A DNA stretch of 30,506 bases from DATLYH01 sp035575035 (GCA_035575035.1 DATLYH010000378.1:1-30506); one strand, 5' to 3'. Shown: positions 22,283 through 30,242, counted from the stretch's first letter. Notes: generated by a model from the letters alone, not told the origin. Numbers and translations are program-made.

Positions 22283-22693
22283 TCAGTGGCTCAAGGCCCG
22301 GACGAAAATGATCAGCATCACCACACAGATAAGGGCCAGCACAATCAGGACGAGGATCGACTGCAGCAGGAAGGCCCGGCGGAGGTGGGTGAAGCCTTCC
22401 ACCAGATAAGACTGGTCGGCCTGGTCCGTGGCGGCCACCTTGCGGAAGGCGCTGGCGGCCAGGAACACCCAGACGCCGACCAGGATGCCGACCACCGCGT
22501 CGATCAGCTTGCCGACGTTCAGCCTCGGGTAGAACATGGTGACGAGGTTGAAGACCCCGCCGATCACGTTGATGACGGCCGCGGCCTGCATCCAGTTGGC
22601 GAGCGAGCGGAGCGTCCGCTCCTCGCGCGGGGTGAACGGGACCCGGCTCAGGCCGGCGGCGGGCGGGGCCGAGAAGTCCTCAGGCTGTGACAT
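22283..22693 (-). CDS. Small membrane protein, paralogue of the upstream gene
   Basis: The 136-residue protein has a soluble N-terminus with LSRVPFTPREERTLRSLANWM (about 15-36), then three hydrophobic helices (about 38-56, 62-82 and 109-135), with DQADQSYLVEGFTHLRRAF between helices two and three. The motif LSRVPF..EE..IxSxAxWM and DxxDQxYLxxGFxxLR recur in the gene upstream, so the two are paralogues. It may belong to a DUF5362-like family, but I am not certain. GGAGG lies 5 bases before the ATG. The start overlaps the upstream gene by 14 bases, indicating co-translation. Confidence 0.75.
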   Translation of the reverse strand: MSQPEDFSAPPAAGLSRVPFTPREERTLRSLANWMQAAAVINVIGGVFNLVTMFYPRLNVGKLIDAVVGILVGVWVFLAASAFRKVAATDQADQSYLVEGFTHLRRAFLLQSILVLIVLALICVVMLIIFVRALSH

Positions 22694-23207
22694 GGCTTCC
22701 TCCGTGCGGACCGGCTGGTCCCGGGTTGACGGTTCGGGTGGAAGTACCGCGCAGGACGGTGCTGAAAACGACGAGCAGGGCAATTATCACGAAGAAGACC
22801 ACCGTGAGCACCTGGATCATGTAGTAGACGCGGAGCTTCTCGAAGCCGCGGGCCAGGTAGTCCTGGTCCGCCAGGTCGGTGCGGGCCACCAGGCTGAAGT
22901 TATCTCCCGCCTGATAGAGGACGAACCCCGACCAGGTGACCACGACGGCCGCGGCCAGGGCGGCGGCCACCAGCACGATCAGGGGAGCGGCATGCGCCTC
23001 GATGAACTCACGGGCCCGCGCCAACGACCGATCCTCGGCCCCCTGGGCCACCGACAGGAACACGGCGATCACCAGGACCACGAAGAACAGCAGGAAGCCG
23101 ACGATGATCGTGTAGACAGCAATAAACCGCATCCAGCGCGCCATGCTGGCGATCATCGCCTCCTCGTCGGCACGGAACGGCACCCGGGAGAGCGGCGGTT
23201 CGTTCAA
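22680..23207 (-). CDS. Small membrane protein, first gene of a paralogous pair
   Basis: The 175-residue protein opens MNEPPLSRVPFRADEEAMIASMARWMRF and has three hydrophobic helices (about 27-52, 74-98 and 131-155), then a polar Pro/Gly-rich tail of about 20 residues. TTG at 23207 is the likely start: AGGAGG lies 7 bases upstream and the frame from there is the conserved one; a nearby ATG is out of frame. It shares the N-terminal motif and the DLADQDYLARGFEKLR linker with the next gene. A promoter at 23305-23333 precedes it. Role unknown; both proteins could form a membrane complex. Confidence 0.75.
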   Translation of the reverse strand: MNEPPLSRVPFRADEEAMIASMARWMRFIAVYTIIVGFLLFFVVLVIAVFLSVAQGAEDRSLARAREFIEAHAAPLIVLVAAALAAAVVVTWSGFVLYQAGDNFSLVARTDLADQDYLARGFEKLRVYYMIQVLTVVFFVIIALLVVFSTVLRGTSTRTVNPGPAGPHGGSHVTA

Positions 23208-23304
23208 GGGTCATCCTCCTCGATGGCAGCACGACAGCAGACTGGAGCGAGACACTTGCCCAGGCCTCTCGGGTTGTTCCGGGATGCGTGGCAAGGATGA
23301 CGAG

Positions 23305-23333
23305 ATCGTAAACCAGGCGGCCGAGGGAAACAA
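23305..23333 (-). promoter_or_regulatory. Promoter for the membrane-protein pair
   Basis: On the minus strand, TTGTTT (23328-23333) and TACGAT (23305-23310) are separated by exactly 17 bases, giving a leader of about 90 bases to the TTG start at 23207. Confidence 0.45.
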
Positions 23334-23400
23334 GAGGCTTGCTGCACTCCGAGCGGGATGTTCGCCGATAGACGAGTGCAATTGCTCCTCGTCCCGCTAT

Positions 23401-23700
23401 GATGGTGCTGGCCTGGGGTCGGCCCCTCTTCGGAAAAAACGGAAATTCTGTCGGCCCAAGGGAGACGATCGCCCCGCGATCGCACTGAAGAGAGTAGGAG
23501 CTGCGACGGCGCGGGTTACCATCCACGAGATCGGACATCAGTTGGGCCTGGTAAGTCCCCTGGCCGGCGGTGACGCTAGCGGTCATCGACCGGGCAACAA
23601 CATCATGAACTCTTCTCTCGAGATCCCTGATTCGGATTACTACTTCGACCCCAGGGACATTGTGGACTTGAGACAGAGGGTCTCCAGCCCTGGGCAGTGA
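23401..23700 (+). pseudogene. Metzincin-type metalloprotease C-terminal fragment
   Basis: The frame encodes ARVTIHEIGHQLGLVSPLAGGDASGHRPGNNIMNSSLEIPDSDYYFDPRDIVDLRQRVSSPGQ and stops at 23698-23700. HEIGHQLG is the zinc motif of metzincin proteases and NNIMN the Met-turn, but the third zinc ligand position (normally His/Asp after xxG) is Ser, and the upstream residues (KKRKFCRPKGDDRP) are not protease-like. No start codon with a ribosome-binding site fits. It is best read as the 3' end of a decayed secreted protease gene, next to a mobile element. Confidence 0.6.
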
Positions 23701-23802
23701 GGAGGAACGATATCTCGTGGGAAGAACCGCCATGCGAAGCCCTTTATCAGGTGCGATAGTGGCCGCTCCTGCTTGCATGTCTGGCCGTTGGCCTCACCAG
23801 TC

Positions 23803-23907
23803 TTAGAGTCTATCCGATAACCCCTTGTTAACCGTTTGTTGGTATCCAAATCGCAGGAAAAGTGGCCATCTGTCCAGATAACGAGGGATTATCCGGATAG
23901 GCTCTTA
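23803..23907. mobile_element. 99-bp MITE-like element with TTA target duplication
   Basis: The element spans 23806-23904. Its left end GAGTCTATCCGATAACCCC and the reverse complement of its right end, GAGCCTATCCGGATAATCCC, form terminal inverted repeats that stay similar for about 30 bases with a one-base gap. It is bounded by TTA on both sides (23803-23805 and 23905-23907), the 3-base target duplication expected for an IS5-group (IS1031-like) insertion. The ~40-base centre encodes nothing recognisable. A non-autonomous miniature element mobilised by an IS5-type transposase in trans is the best explanation. It is more AT-rich than its surroundings. Confidence 0.65.
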
Positions 23908-24187
23908 TCGAGCCATTAGGACCTGCTGTGGTGTCACGTGCAGCCGATCTAGGATGGCGGTCTGGTTCTGGTCCGGCCGCGTCTGCCCCAGCGCCTCCTG
24001 GCCGTCCCCCCCGGTGGACCATCTCTTTGGCTCCGCCCGGGTTGCGCTCGGCCACCTCGTTCAGCAGGTGGCCATTTCAAGAGGCCGAGCAACTGATACC
24101 ATCGCGGCCGATCCGGCACCCGCTTGAAGTGGATCGGCAGTCGGCATAGCGTAGGATCGGGTCACGACGCAAGCAGGAGGTTGTTCC
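23908..24187. other. Decayed intergenic DNA beside the MITE
   Basis: This stretch contains protein-like but frame-broken minus-strand segments (one reads LPIHFKRVPDRPRWYQLLGLLKWPP, another DGQEALGQTRPDQNQTAILDRL) that suggest an old gene or transposase I cannot identify. It also contains the leader of the next gene, with AGGAGG directly before its ATG. Confidence 0.35.
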
Positions 24188-25066
24188 ATGAAGCGTTCCC
24201 TATTAGCGGTAGTGTGTCTCGGAGTCGTCTTGGGCTCGGCCCGGGGTCAGACGGCGGAGCAGAAGGCGCAGACGGTCCACTTCCTGCGCTCGCTCCAGCA
24301 GGCAGATGGTGGATTCCCCAACGCCCCCGCTAGCCAAACGCCGTCGAGCTTGCGGGCCACCTCGGCAGCGCTACGGGCCTTGAAGTACTGGGGCGGCGAA
24401 CCGAAGGACCTGCCCGCCGCCGCGAAGTTCATTGCCCGATGCTATGACCAGTCCAGCGGCGGCTTCGCCGACCAGCCCGGCGGCAAGCCGGACGTTTTCA
24501 GCACCGCCGTCGGTCTCATGGCCGTCGTCGAGGCGAAGCTTCCCCTGGCCGCCTACAGCGATGGTGCCGTTAAGTACCTGGCCGAGAATGCCAAGACCTT
24601 CGAGGAAGTCCGCATCGCCGTCGCCGGTCTGGAGGCGATCGGGACACTGTCGCCCCGGCTGAAGGAATGGCGGCAGCAGGTGGCCGGCTTGCTCAATCCG
24701 GACGGCACCGCCGGCAAAGGCGAAGGGGCAGCCCGCGAGACGGGGAGCGTGATCGTGGCGCTGCTGCGGATGGGAGCCGCGGTCGAAAACAAAGATCAAG
24801 TGCTCAAGGTGCTGCGGGCCGGGCAGCGGGCCGACGGCGGCTTCGGCAAGGCCGATGCCAAGGGGTCCGACCTAGAGACCAGCTACCGCGTGATGCGGGC
24901 CTTCCATATGCTCAAGAGCAAGCCGGATTCGCCCGAGCGGTTGAGGGAGTTCGTGGCGAAATGCCGCAACGCCGACGGCGGCTACGGCGTGGCGCCGGGC
25001 CAGCCGTCGCTGGTAGCGGGGACCTATTACGCCGGGATCATCGGGCACTGGCTCGACCAGAAATGA
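24188..25066 (+). CDS. Secreted prenyltransferase/squalene-cyclase-fold repeat protein
   Basis: The 292-residue protein has a signal peptide (MKRSLLAVVCLGVVLGSARG) and then an alpha/alpha-toroid built from repeated helices with QxxDGGF-type turns: FLRSLQQADGGFPN (about 33), DQSSGGFADQPGGKPDVFSTAVGLMAV (about 90), RAGQRADGGFGKADAKGSDLETSYRVMRAF (about 212) and CRNADGGYG (about 262). This is the fold of terpene cyclases and prenyltransferase beta subunits, but the DxDD-type catalytic motif was not seen, so a structural or binding role is likely. AGGAGG precedes the ATG. The next gene follows 14 bases after its stop, so they form an operon. Confidence 0.8.
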   Translation: MKRSLLAVVCLGVVLGSARGQTAEQKAQTVHFLRSLQQADGGFPNAPASQTPSSLRATSAALRALKYWGGEPKDLPAAAKFIARCYDQSSGGFADQPGGKPDVFSTAVGLMAVVEAKLPLAAYSDGAVKYLAENAKTFEEVRIAVAGLEAIGTLSPRLKEWRQQVAGLLNPDGTAGKGEGAARETGSVIVALLRMGAAVENKDQVLKVLRAGQRADGGFGKADAKGSDLETSYRVMRAFHMLKSKPDSPERLREFVAKCRNADGGYGVAPGQPSLVAGTYYAGIIGHWLDQK

Positions 25067-25080
25067 AAGGAGGTTCTGCC

Positions 25081-25989
25081 ATGCGTCTGCGATGGGGTGC
25101 CGCGGCGGCGCTGAGTCTGGGGATCGCCGCCCTGACGTTGGCCGCCGACCGCAAGCCGATCCCCGGGATTGGGCCGGTCGGTGAGATTGTCAAACTGCAC
25201 ACCGGCTTCACCTTCACCGAGGGGCCAGCAGCTGATGCGGAGGGGAACGTCTACTTCACCGATGTCCGCAACAACCGCATCCATAAGGTGGACACCGACG
25301 GCAAGCTGTCCACCTTTCTGGAGAACAGCCAGGGCTGCAACGGGCTGATGTTCGACAACAAGGGGCGGCTGGTGGCTTGTCAGGGAGGCGCCGGCCGGGT
25401 CATCGCCATCGACGTGGCCACCAAGAAGATCACCGTGCTGGCCGACCAGTGCGACGGCAAGAAGCTGGAGCGCCCCAACGACCTGGTGGTGGACCGGCAG
25501 AACGGCGTCTACTTCACCGACCTGCCGGCGAACTCGGTCTACTACATCGCGCCGGACGGCAAGGTCACCCGTTTGATCAGCGATGCGCCGCGGGCCAACG
25601 GGGTGATCCTCTCGCCCGACGAGAAGACGCTGTATGTCCTGCCGGCCGGGACGCCTAACGTGATGGCCTACCCGGTAATAGCGCCAGGCAAAATCGGCTC
25701 GGGGAAGGTGCTGTGCAAGCTGGAGCAGGCGCCGACCGGCGAGCCGCGCGGCGGCGACGGCCTGACGGTGGACACCAGGGGCAACCTTTATGTGACGCAG
25801 CCGGCGCTGCGGGCCATCCAGGTGATCAGCCCCGAGGGAAAGACGCTGGGGCTGATCGAGTTCCCGGAGAGCCCGGCCAATTGCACCTTCGGCGGCAAGG
25901 ACCTGAAGACGCTTTACGTGACGGCGCGGACATCGCTGTACACGGCGAAGATGGAGGCAACGGGGCACCGCTTTGCGGCGGCGAAATGA
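25081..25989 (+). CDS. Secreted SMP-30/gluconolactonase-like beta-propeller
   Basis: The 302-residue protein has a signal peptide (MRLRWGAAAALSLGIAALTLAADR) and a six-bladed propeller of the SMP-30/gluconolactonase/LRE-like family. Typical segments are FTFTEGPAADAEGNVYFTDVRNNRIHKVD (about 45-70; the Glu is a family metal ligand), RPNDLVVDRQNGVYFTD (about 137-153), and GGDGLTVDTRGNLYVTQ (about 222-238; the Asp of DGLTVD is a second metal ligand). Such enzymes hydrolyse lactones in sugar catabolism. AAAGGAGGT immediately precedes the ATG and overlaps the end of the upstream gene, so the pair is co-expressed and both products are exported. Confidence 0.87.
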   Translation: MRLRWGAAAALSLGIAALTLAADRKPIPGIGPVGEIVKLHTGFTFTEGPAADAEGNVYFTDVRNNRIHKVDTDGKLSTFLENSQGCNGLMFDNKGRLVACQGGAGRVIAIDVATKKITVLADQCDGKKLERPNDLVVDRQNGVYFTDLPANSVYYIAPDGKVTRLISDAPRANGVILSPDEKTLYVLPAGTPNVMAYPVIAPGKIGSGKVLCKLEQAPTGEPRGGDGLTVDTRGNLYVTQPALRAIQVISPEGKTLGLIEFPESPANCTFGGKDLKTLYVTARTSLYTAKMEATGHRFAAAK

Positions 25990-26017
25990 TCCGCGCTTCC
26001 ACTCGGTGAACCGCAGG

Positions 26018-28315
26018 TCAGGCCGCCTGCATCGCCGGGGTGGGACCGCTCTCCTCGAGGAGCGTCAGTGCCATCCGTTCCATCTCCTCGCGCGCCCGGC
26101 CCAGCTGCCACAGGGCCGCGTCGCGCTGGGCGCGGGTGCTGTGCAGCGCCTGCTCCAGCCGGGCGCGCTCCTCCCGGAACACTGCCTCGCCGCGCTCCCA
26201 TTCGGTTTGGCGGTCGGACCATTCCAGCTCGCGCCGGGTCAAGTCGGCGGCCAGCTGTTGGAGCCGGTGGAAGCGCTCTTCCAGGGAGGTAAGCTCGGCC
26301 TCCACCGCCTGCCGGTCGCGGGTCAGTCGGCGTTCGGCGGCCGCAGCTAGGGCAGCCCAGCGTCGCCGCAGCCGTTCCAGTTGCTTCTCTGCCACCACTG
26401 AGTTCTCGGAACGGCCAATGCACTCCAGCCGATACTGCTCCAGGGCCAGCGCCTTCTCGGCCAGGACGCGCTGGTCCTGTTCAAGGGCGGCGTGTCGGCG
26501 GAGACAGTCGGTCCACAGACGGGTGAAGCGCTGGAACGCCTCCTGATGCCGGGCCCGCTCGGCCTGGAGCTGTTCCATCTCCTGCTGGCGGCGCTGGAGC
26601 CAGTGTTGACGCAGCTCGGCCAGGGCTGCTTGCTGTTGCTGCACGAGCTTCTCGCGGCCGGCCAGGTCGGCCAGCAGCGCCTCCCGCTCCCCTTCCCAGG
26701 CCGCTTCCCGCGCTGCTAGCCGAGCCCGCCAGGCGTCCAGGTGGAAGCGGACCTGGGCCAACTCCTCACGCCGCTGCTGCAAGGCCGCCTCGGAGGGTGC
26801 CAGCGCTTGCTCACGCGCCTCCAGCGCCCGCTCACGCTCCTGGAGCCGAACGCTCATTGCCTCCAGCGCGGCGGTCGCCTCGTCCCGCTCCCGTTGCCAC
26901 CGCTCCTGGGCCCGCAGGAGCCGCTCGAACTGCTCCGCCAGGCACAGCCGCTGATCGGCCAGCTCCGCTGCGAGTCTTTCCAGCACTGCCCGGCGCTGCA
27001 TCCAGTCCGGCGGAGGCAGCGCTTCGCCCTCCCCCTCGATCGGTGGGCCTGCCGGTAGTGTGGGAACGGGCGGTGCGTCGGCCAGCATGGGACCATCGCG
27101 GACGGGCAGGAGAGGCGGTTGGGCCCGGTCGCGCAGGTCACGAAGCAGGGCACCGAGCCGGGCCAGCTCCTGCTGCTGATCAACGAGGAGGCGGCGCTGG
27201 TTGCGGGCGCGGTGCTGCAATCCCTCGATTTCCCGCTCCAGGTCGTAGCGGGCCTCTTCCCACTCCTGGCTGCGACGTGCAAGGTCGCGTTCGGCCCGCG
27301 CCAGGTTGGCGGCGCGCTGGTCGAGGGCATGGCTACGCTCGGCCAGTTCGGCCCGCTGCCGGACGCGCTCTTGTTCCCAGGCAGCCCGTTCGGCGGCCAG
27401 CCGTTGCCGGGCATGCTCCATTCGCCGTCGGCTCAGTTCCATTTCGCCGTTGAGGCGCAGCCGCTGCTCTGCCAGGGCAGCCCGTTCCTGCTGTAGCCGC
27501 TCGGCCTGCTTCTCCAATTCATGCCGTTGCCGGGCCAACTCGCTCTCGCGGCGTCGCAGGACTGCCTCCTGCTGGTCCCGGAGCCGTCGGGCGCGGCGCT
27601 GCAAGCCGCGGTAAATCTTGAGCAGCCGCTCCCGCCGAAGCTGGACACGCCGCTGCATCTCGATGTTCTGCCGATGGGCCCGCTCCAGCTCGCGCTGCAC
27701 CTCGGCAGTGCGGGCGGCATGGGCGGCCCGTTCCTGGCGCAGGGCCCGCCGCGCCAGCGCGACCTGCTCACGCAGCTGGACCAGATGATGCCGTCGCTCT
27801 TCCAGATGAGCGGCCAGCTGCTCTTCCTGTTTCTGGAGAGCCACTCGCTTCTGTTGGAGCCGGCCTTCCTCCTCGGTCAGGGCGGCCTGCTGGGCGGCCA
27901 CGGCAGCGGCCTGAATGCGGAGCGCCTCCCGCTCACGCCGCAGCGCCTCGGCATCGGCTGGCGGAGCGGCGGGGGGCAAGCGGATGCGGAAATGGAACGG
28001 CCCGACCGTGAGCAGGTCGCCGTCACACAGGATGGCACTGCCGACCGGCTCGCCGTTGACCAGGGTGCCGCCCTGGTCCTGAAGGTTGCGGACCACCAGC
28101 CCCGACGGGCCCAGCACCAACGCACAGTGCAGCAGATGGACCCCCTTGGCGTTGAGCCGAACGTCACAGCCCGGTGCCCGGCCGATGAGAGTGAGGGGGA
28201 CTGTCAGAGCCCGACGGGCGCCGCTCTGCCGGCCGTTCTGGACGATCAGTTCGCCCGCGGAGGGCGGGGATGGCTCGGGAGCATCGCCGGCCGGCAAATT
28301 CGGGCTCGGTTCCAT
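26018..28315 (-). CDS. FHA-domain protein with a long coiled coil
   Basis: The 765-residue soluble protein has an FHA-like domain at ~22-115 (VPLTLIGRAPGCDVRLN...GVHLLHCALVLG...GGTLVNGEPV) and then about 640 residues of almost unbroken Glu/Gln/Arg/Leu/Ala-rich coiled coil, interrupted by a Pro-rich linker near 415-440. Two canonical phosphothreonine-contact positions look altered: VSRxH has become VHLLHC, and the SxNGT loop is DQGGT, so phosphopeptide binding may be weak. No membrane segment is present. Such a long rod suggests a scaffold or filament-like role, but I recognise no named family. The gene ends 28 bases from the convergent SMP-30-like gene. The start follows AAGGA by about 10 bases. 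Confidence 0.78.
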   Translation of the reverse strand: MEPSPNLPAGDAPEPSPPSAGELIVQNGRQSGARRALTVPLTLIGRAPGCDVRLNAKGVHLLHCALVLGPSGLVVRNLQDQGGTLVNGEPVGSAILCDGDLLTVGPFHFRIRLPPAAPPADAEALRREREALRIQAAAVAAQQAALTEEEGRLQQKRVALQKQEEQLAAHLEERRHHLVQLREQVALARRALRQERAAHAARTAEVQRELERAHRQNIEMQRRVQLRRERLLKIYRGLQRRARRLRDQQEAVLRRRESELARQRHELEKQAERLQQERAALAEQRLRLNGEMELSRRRMEHARQRLAAERAAWEQERVRQRAELAERSHALDQRAANLARAERDLARRSQEWEEARYDLEREIEGLQHRARNQRRLLVDQQQELARLGALLRDLRDRAQPPLLPVRDGPMLADAPPVPTLPAGPPIEGEGEALPPPDWMQRRAVLERLAAELADQRLCLAEQFERLLRAQERWQRERDEATAALEAMSVRLQERERALEAREQALAPSEAALQQRREELAQVRFHLDAWRARLAAREAAWEGEREALLADLAGREKLVQQQQAALAELRQHWLQRRQQEMEQLQAERARHQEAFQRFTRLWTDCLRRHAALEQDQRVLAEKALALEQYRLECIGRSENSVVAEKQLERLRRRWAALAAAAERRLTRDRQAVEAELTSLEERFHRLQQLAADLTRRELEWSDRQTEWERGEAVFREERARLEQALHSTRAQRDAALWQLGRAREEMERMALTLLEESGPTPAMQAA

Positions 28316-28409
28316 CCGCGAGATCCTTGGGACGCTGGTAAGGGGCCTCTTCTTCTATCGTCCGTTGGTGCGGATCGAGTTGAGGCGCGCATCGGCTGGG
28401 TGCAACAGA

Positions 28410-28453
28410 AAAGCCAGGAAGGCCGACCGTGCTTACCCGGTCTTCCTGGCTTT
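28410..28453 (-). terminator. Terminator after trxA
   Basis: AAAGCCAGGAAG pairs with CTTCCTGGCTTT (arms 28410-28421 and 28442-28453). On the minus strand the second arm runs into TTTTC. It separates trxA from the FHA/coiled-coil gene. Confidence 0.7.
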
Positions 28454-28497
28454 CGGGGATGGTCGATCCGCAGACGGAGCCGGCGGGCCCAGGCCGC

Positions 28498-28836
28498 TTA
28501 CGATCCAAGGACGCGGTCGATGGCCTGGACGAGGGTCTGCTCGGGGGTCAGCCCGACGACGCGCTCGCGCGGCTGGTCGCCCCCCTTGAAGATGAGCACC
28601 GCGGGGATGCCGGAGATGCCGTAGCGGATGGCCACGTCGGAATTCTCGTCGGTGTTCAGCTTGCCCACCTTGACTCGGCCAACGTATTTGTCGGCGATCC
28701 GGTCGATGGTCGGTGCTAGGGCCCGGCAGGGGCCGCACCAGGGGGCCCAGAAATCGACAAGCACCGGGATATCGCTGTTGACGACTTCCTGCTCCCAGTT
28801 GGCAGTGGTGAATTCGACTACGTTTTTGCTGGCCAT
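28498..28836 (-). CDS. trxA: Thioredoxin
   Basis: The 112-residue protein is a classical thioredoxin: the active site WCGPC lies at residues 33-37, followed by the cis-Pro loop GIPAVLIFKGG and the FDFWAPWCG-like approach VLVDFWAPWCGPCRALAPTID. It reduces disulfides in cytoplasmic proteins with electrons from thioredoxin reductase (not in this window). AAAGG lies 9 bases upstream of the ATG. A promoter with TATAAT lies 72 bases upstream and a terminator 44 bases after the stop, so it is a single-gene unit. Confidence 0.95.
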   Translation of the reverse strand: MASKNVVEFTTANWEQEVVNSDIPVLVDFWAPWCGPCRALAPTIDRIADKYVGRVKVGKLNTDENSDVAIRYGISGIPAVLIFKGGDQPRERVVGLTPEQTLVQAIDRVLGS

Positions 28837-28907
28837 GGTTCACGCCTTTCTTGGTGAGTCGGCCTCGTTCGGCACCAGTCGGCAACGGCGGGCCCGGCAC
28901 CGGAGTC

Positions 28908-28936
28908 ATTATAGGAGGGCGGCGGTTTCGGCGACA
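28908..28936 (-). promoter_or_regulatory. trxA promoter
   Basis: On the minus strand a perfect TATAAT (28908-28913) lies 17 bases from TGTCGC (28931-28936), a weak -35. The predicted start is ~28901, giving a leader of about 65 bases. Confidence 0.55.
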
Positions 28937-29134
28937 GCATCGACGCCGGGGCGGCCGACATGTTCCGGCGCCTTTAGCCCTCTTCTGGAGAGTTAGATGA
29001 GGGGGCAGGGAAAAACGATTCGCCGCGGCCCGGGCGGACTCAGGCCAACTGGACGGTCCGGAGGAGGACTTCTCTGATGCGTTAATCCTTGGCCGAATGG
29101 CCCCGTGCTGACCGGGGCGGCGAGGCACAGGTGG

Positions 29135-29430
29135 CTAGTGGTGGAGGCCGACGACCGTGCGCTTGGGCCAGGAGCGGGTGCTGTGCTTTGTACCGGCCCG
29201 CTTGATGAAGGAGGGCGCGGTGGGATGCCCCTCCAGGCCGGTCGCGTCGATGGCGGCCGCGGGCTTCGCGTCCATCAGGCCGCATTCCTCAGCACGCACG
29301 GGGGCTTGGAAAAGGAGGCCGACGACCTCCCCTTTGTTAGGAGCCGTGCGGCGGCGGCGCAGAGGGTGGAGGAATGCGGGACCTGGTTGAGACGCGGCCG
29401 ATCACTGGCCGTTTTTCGACGTGGCAAGTC
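29135..29430 (-). pseudogene. Degenerate IS4/IS5-type transposase
   Basis: Minus-strand translation gives RPRLNQVPHSSTLCAAAARLLTKG, then a frameshift near 29330-29338, then EVVGLLFQAPVRAEECGLMDAKPAAAIDATGLEGHPTAPSFIKRAGTKHSTRSWPKRTVVGLHH and a stop at 29135-29137. VPxxSTL and AIDATGLE are conserved landmarks of IS4/IS5 DDE transposases; the Asp in AIDATG is the first catalytic acid. The start, later catalytic acids and C-terminus are missing. The fragment is between trxA and the tRNA gene. Confidence 0.65.
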
Positions 29431-29620
29431 TCATCGCGCCAGAAGTACGCGCTGACCAAAGACAGTCACGCAGCTGTCAAATGGGGAACGGCAGACGCAG
29501 TCAGACACTTCCGACACTTCATCCAACACATCGCAGTCGCCGGCGGCGCGACAGGCCCATTAGCCGCTAGTATGCGGGAAAAGGGGGAATTCGGGATAGG
29601 GCTTGGCAGGCTTGGCACAC
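29431..29620. other. Intergenic stretch without recognisable features
   Basis: About 190 bases between the transposase relic and the tRNA promoter. No coherent frame with a start and ribosome-binding site and no strong hairpin were seen. Confidence 0.4.
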
Positions 29621-29648
29621 TTGCCCGCCGGAGCGGGCGCGGTAGAAT
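29621..29648 (+). promoter_or_regulatory. Candidate promoter upstream of tRNA-Met
   Basis: TTGCCC (29621-29626) and TAGAAT (29643-29648) are spaced 16 bases apart on the strand of the tRNA gene, 132 bases upstream of it. Confidence 0.45.
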
Positions 29649-29780
29649 GAGGCTGGAACATCGCTGGTTCCTTTCGGCATGGACAGAAGTGCTCGCGATC
29701 GGGACTCCAGTAGGACGAGCGGGAAATTCCAGTAGGACGGGGGAAGGAATTGATGGCAGTATTTGCAAGATAACCGATTT

Positions 29781-29853
29781 GGCGGCGTAGCTCAGTGGTT
29801 AGAGCAGCGGCTTCATAAGCCGTGTGTCGCTGGTTCGATCCCAGCCGCCGCTA
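29781..29853 (+). tRNA. tRNA-Met (anticodon CAT), elongator type
   Basis: The 73-base gene forms a full cloverleaf: acceptor GGCGGCG with CGCCGCT (G1-T72 wobble), D arm GCTC-AGTGGTTA-GAGC, anticodon arm GCGGC-TTCATAA-GCCGT, variable loop GTGTC, T arm GCTGG-TTCGATC-CCAGC, and discriminator A73. CAT is the Met (or lysidine-modified Ile) anticodon. The anticodon stem lacks the three G-C pairs of the initiator, and the overall sequence resembles elongator tRNA-Met. CCA is not encoded. An integrase relic lies just beyond its 3' end, antisense. Confidence 0.93.
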
Positions 29854-30242
29854 CTGGACACTGCCCCTCTCACTACGTCTCGCTGCGCATCAACCGTAAG
29901 CAAACCAAGCAGTTGCAACCCTTCACCGGTTGGTTGTCCACTACTGCCCTTCTGATCAGAAAGACTCACCCAAGCGCTTCGGAGAGCGCCCGCTTGTACC
30001 AGATTAGTGCAAACGGAGAGGCGTTCCACGGCCCCGGCTAGGTCGTACAGCTGAGCACGCCCATACCGGGCCATCGTCAGCTTGGGGTCGCTGTGGCGGG
30101 CCAACTGCATTGCCTGCTTAAGGCTTACCCCCGCCCGGTCGAGCAGAGCGATGAACGTATGCCGCCAGAGCCGTGCAGCACGAGACCCAGGAACGAGCCC
30201 TCCAGCTGCTCCATCCCCTCCCTCCCCGAGAACAGGCCATCG
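29799..30242 (-). pseudogene. Tyrosine recombinase (phage-type integrase) C-terminal remnant
   Basis: On the minus strand this frame encodes RLWRHTFIALLDRAGVSLKQAMQLARHSDPKLTMARYGRAQLYDLAGAVERL: the box-II Arg-His of RHTF, the ARHS His and the MARYG Tyr nucleophile of tyrosine recombinases. About 50 codons of catalytic domain survive (near 30020-30170). Upstream in frame the residues are Gly-rich and not integrase-like, and a TGA lies at 30243-30245. Downstream, the frame runs antisense through the tRNA and its last residues (GGWDRTSDTRLMKPLL) are only a reading of the tRNA complement. The gene is a fragment left at a tRNA, a favoured integration site. Confidence 0.7.

Noticed and set aside
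23828..24055. Minus-strand frame of 75 codons spanning the MITE and its flank
   Set aside because: It crosses the MITE boundary and has no ribosome-binding site; the flanking residues are only vaguely protein-like and frame-broken.
29799..29860. Minus-strand peptide GGWDRTSDTRLMKPLL as a protein C-terminus
   Set aside because: It is the translation of the tRNA-Met complement, a known type of spurious prediction.
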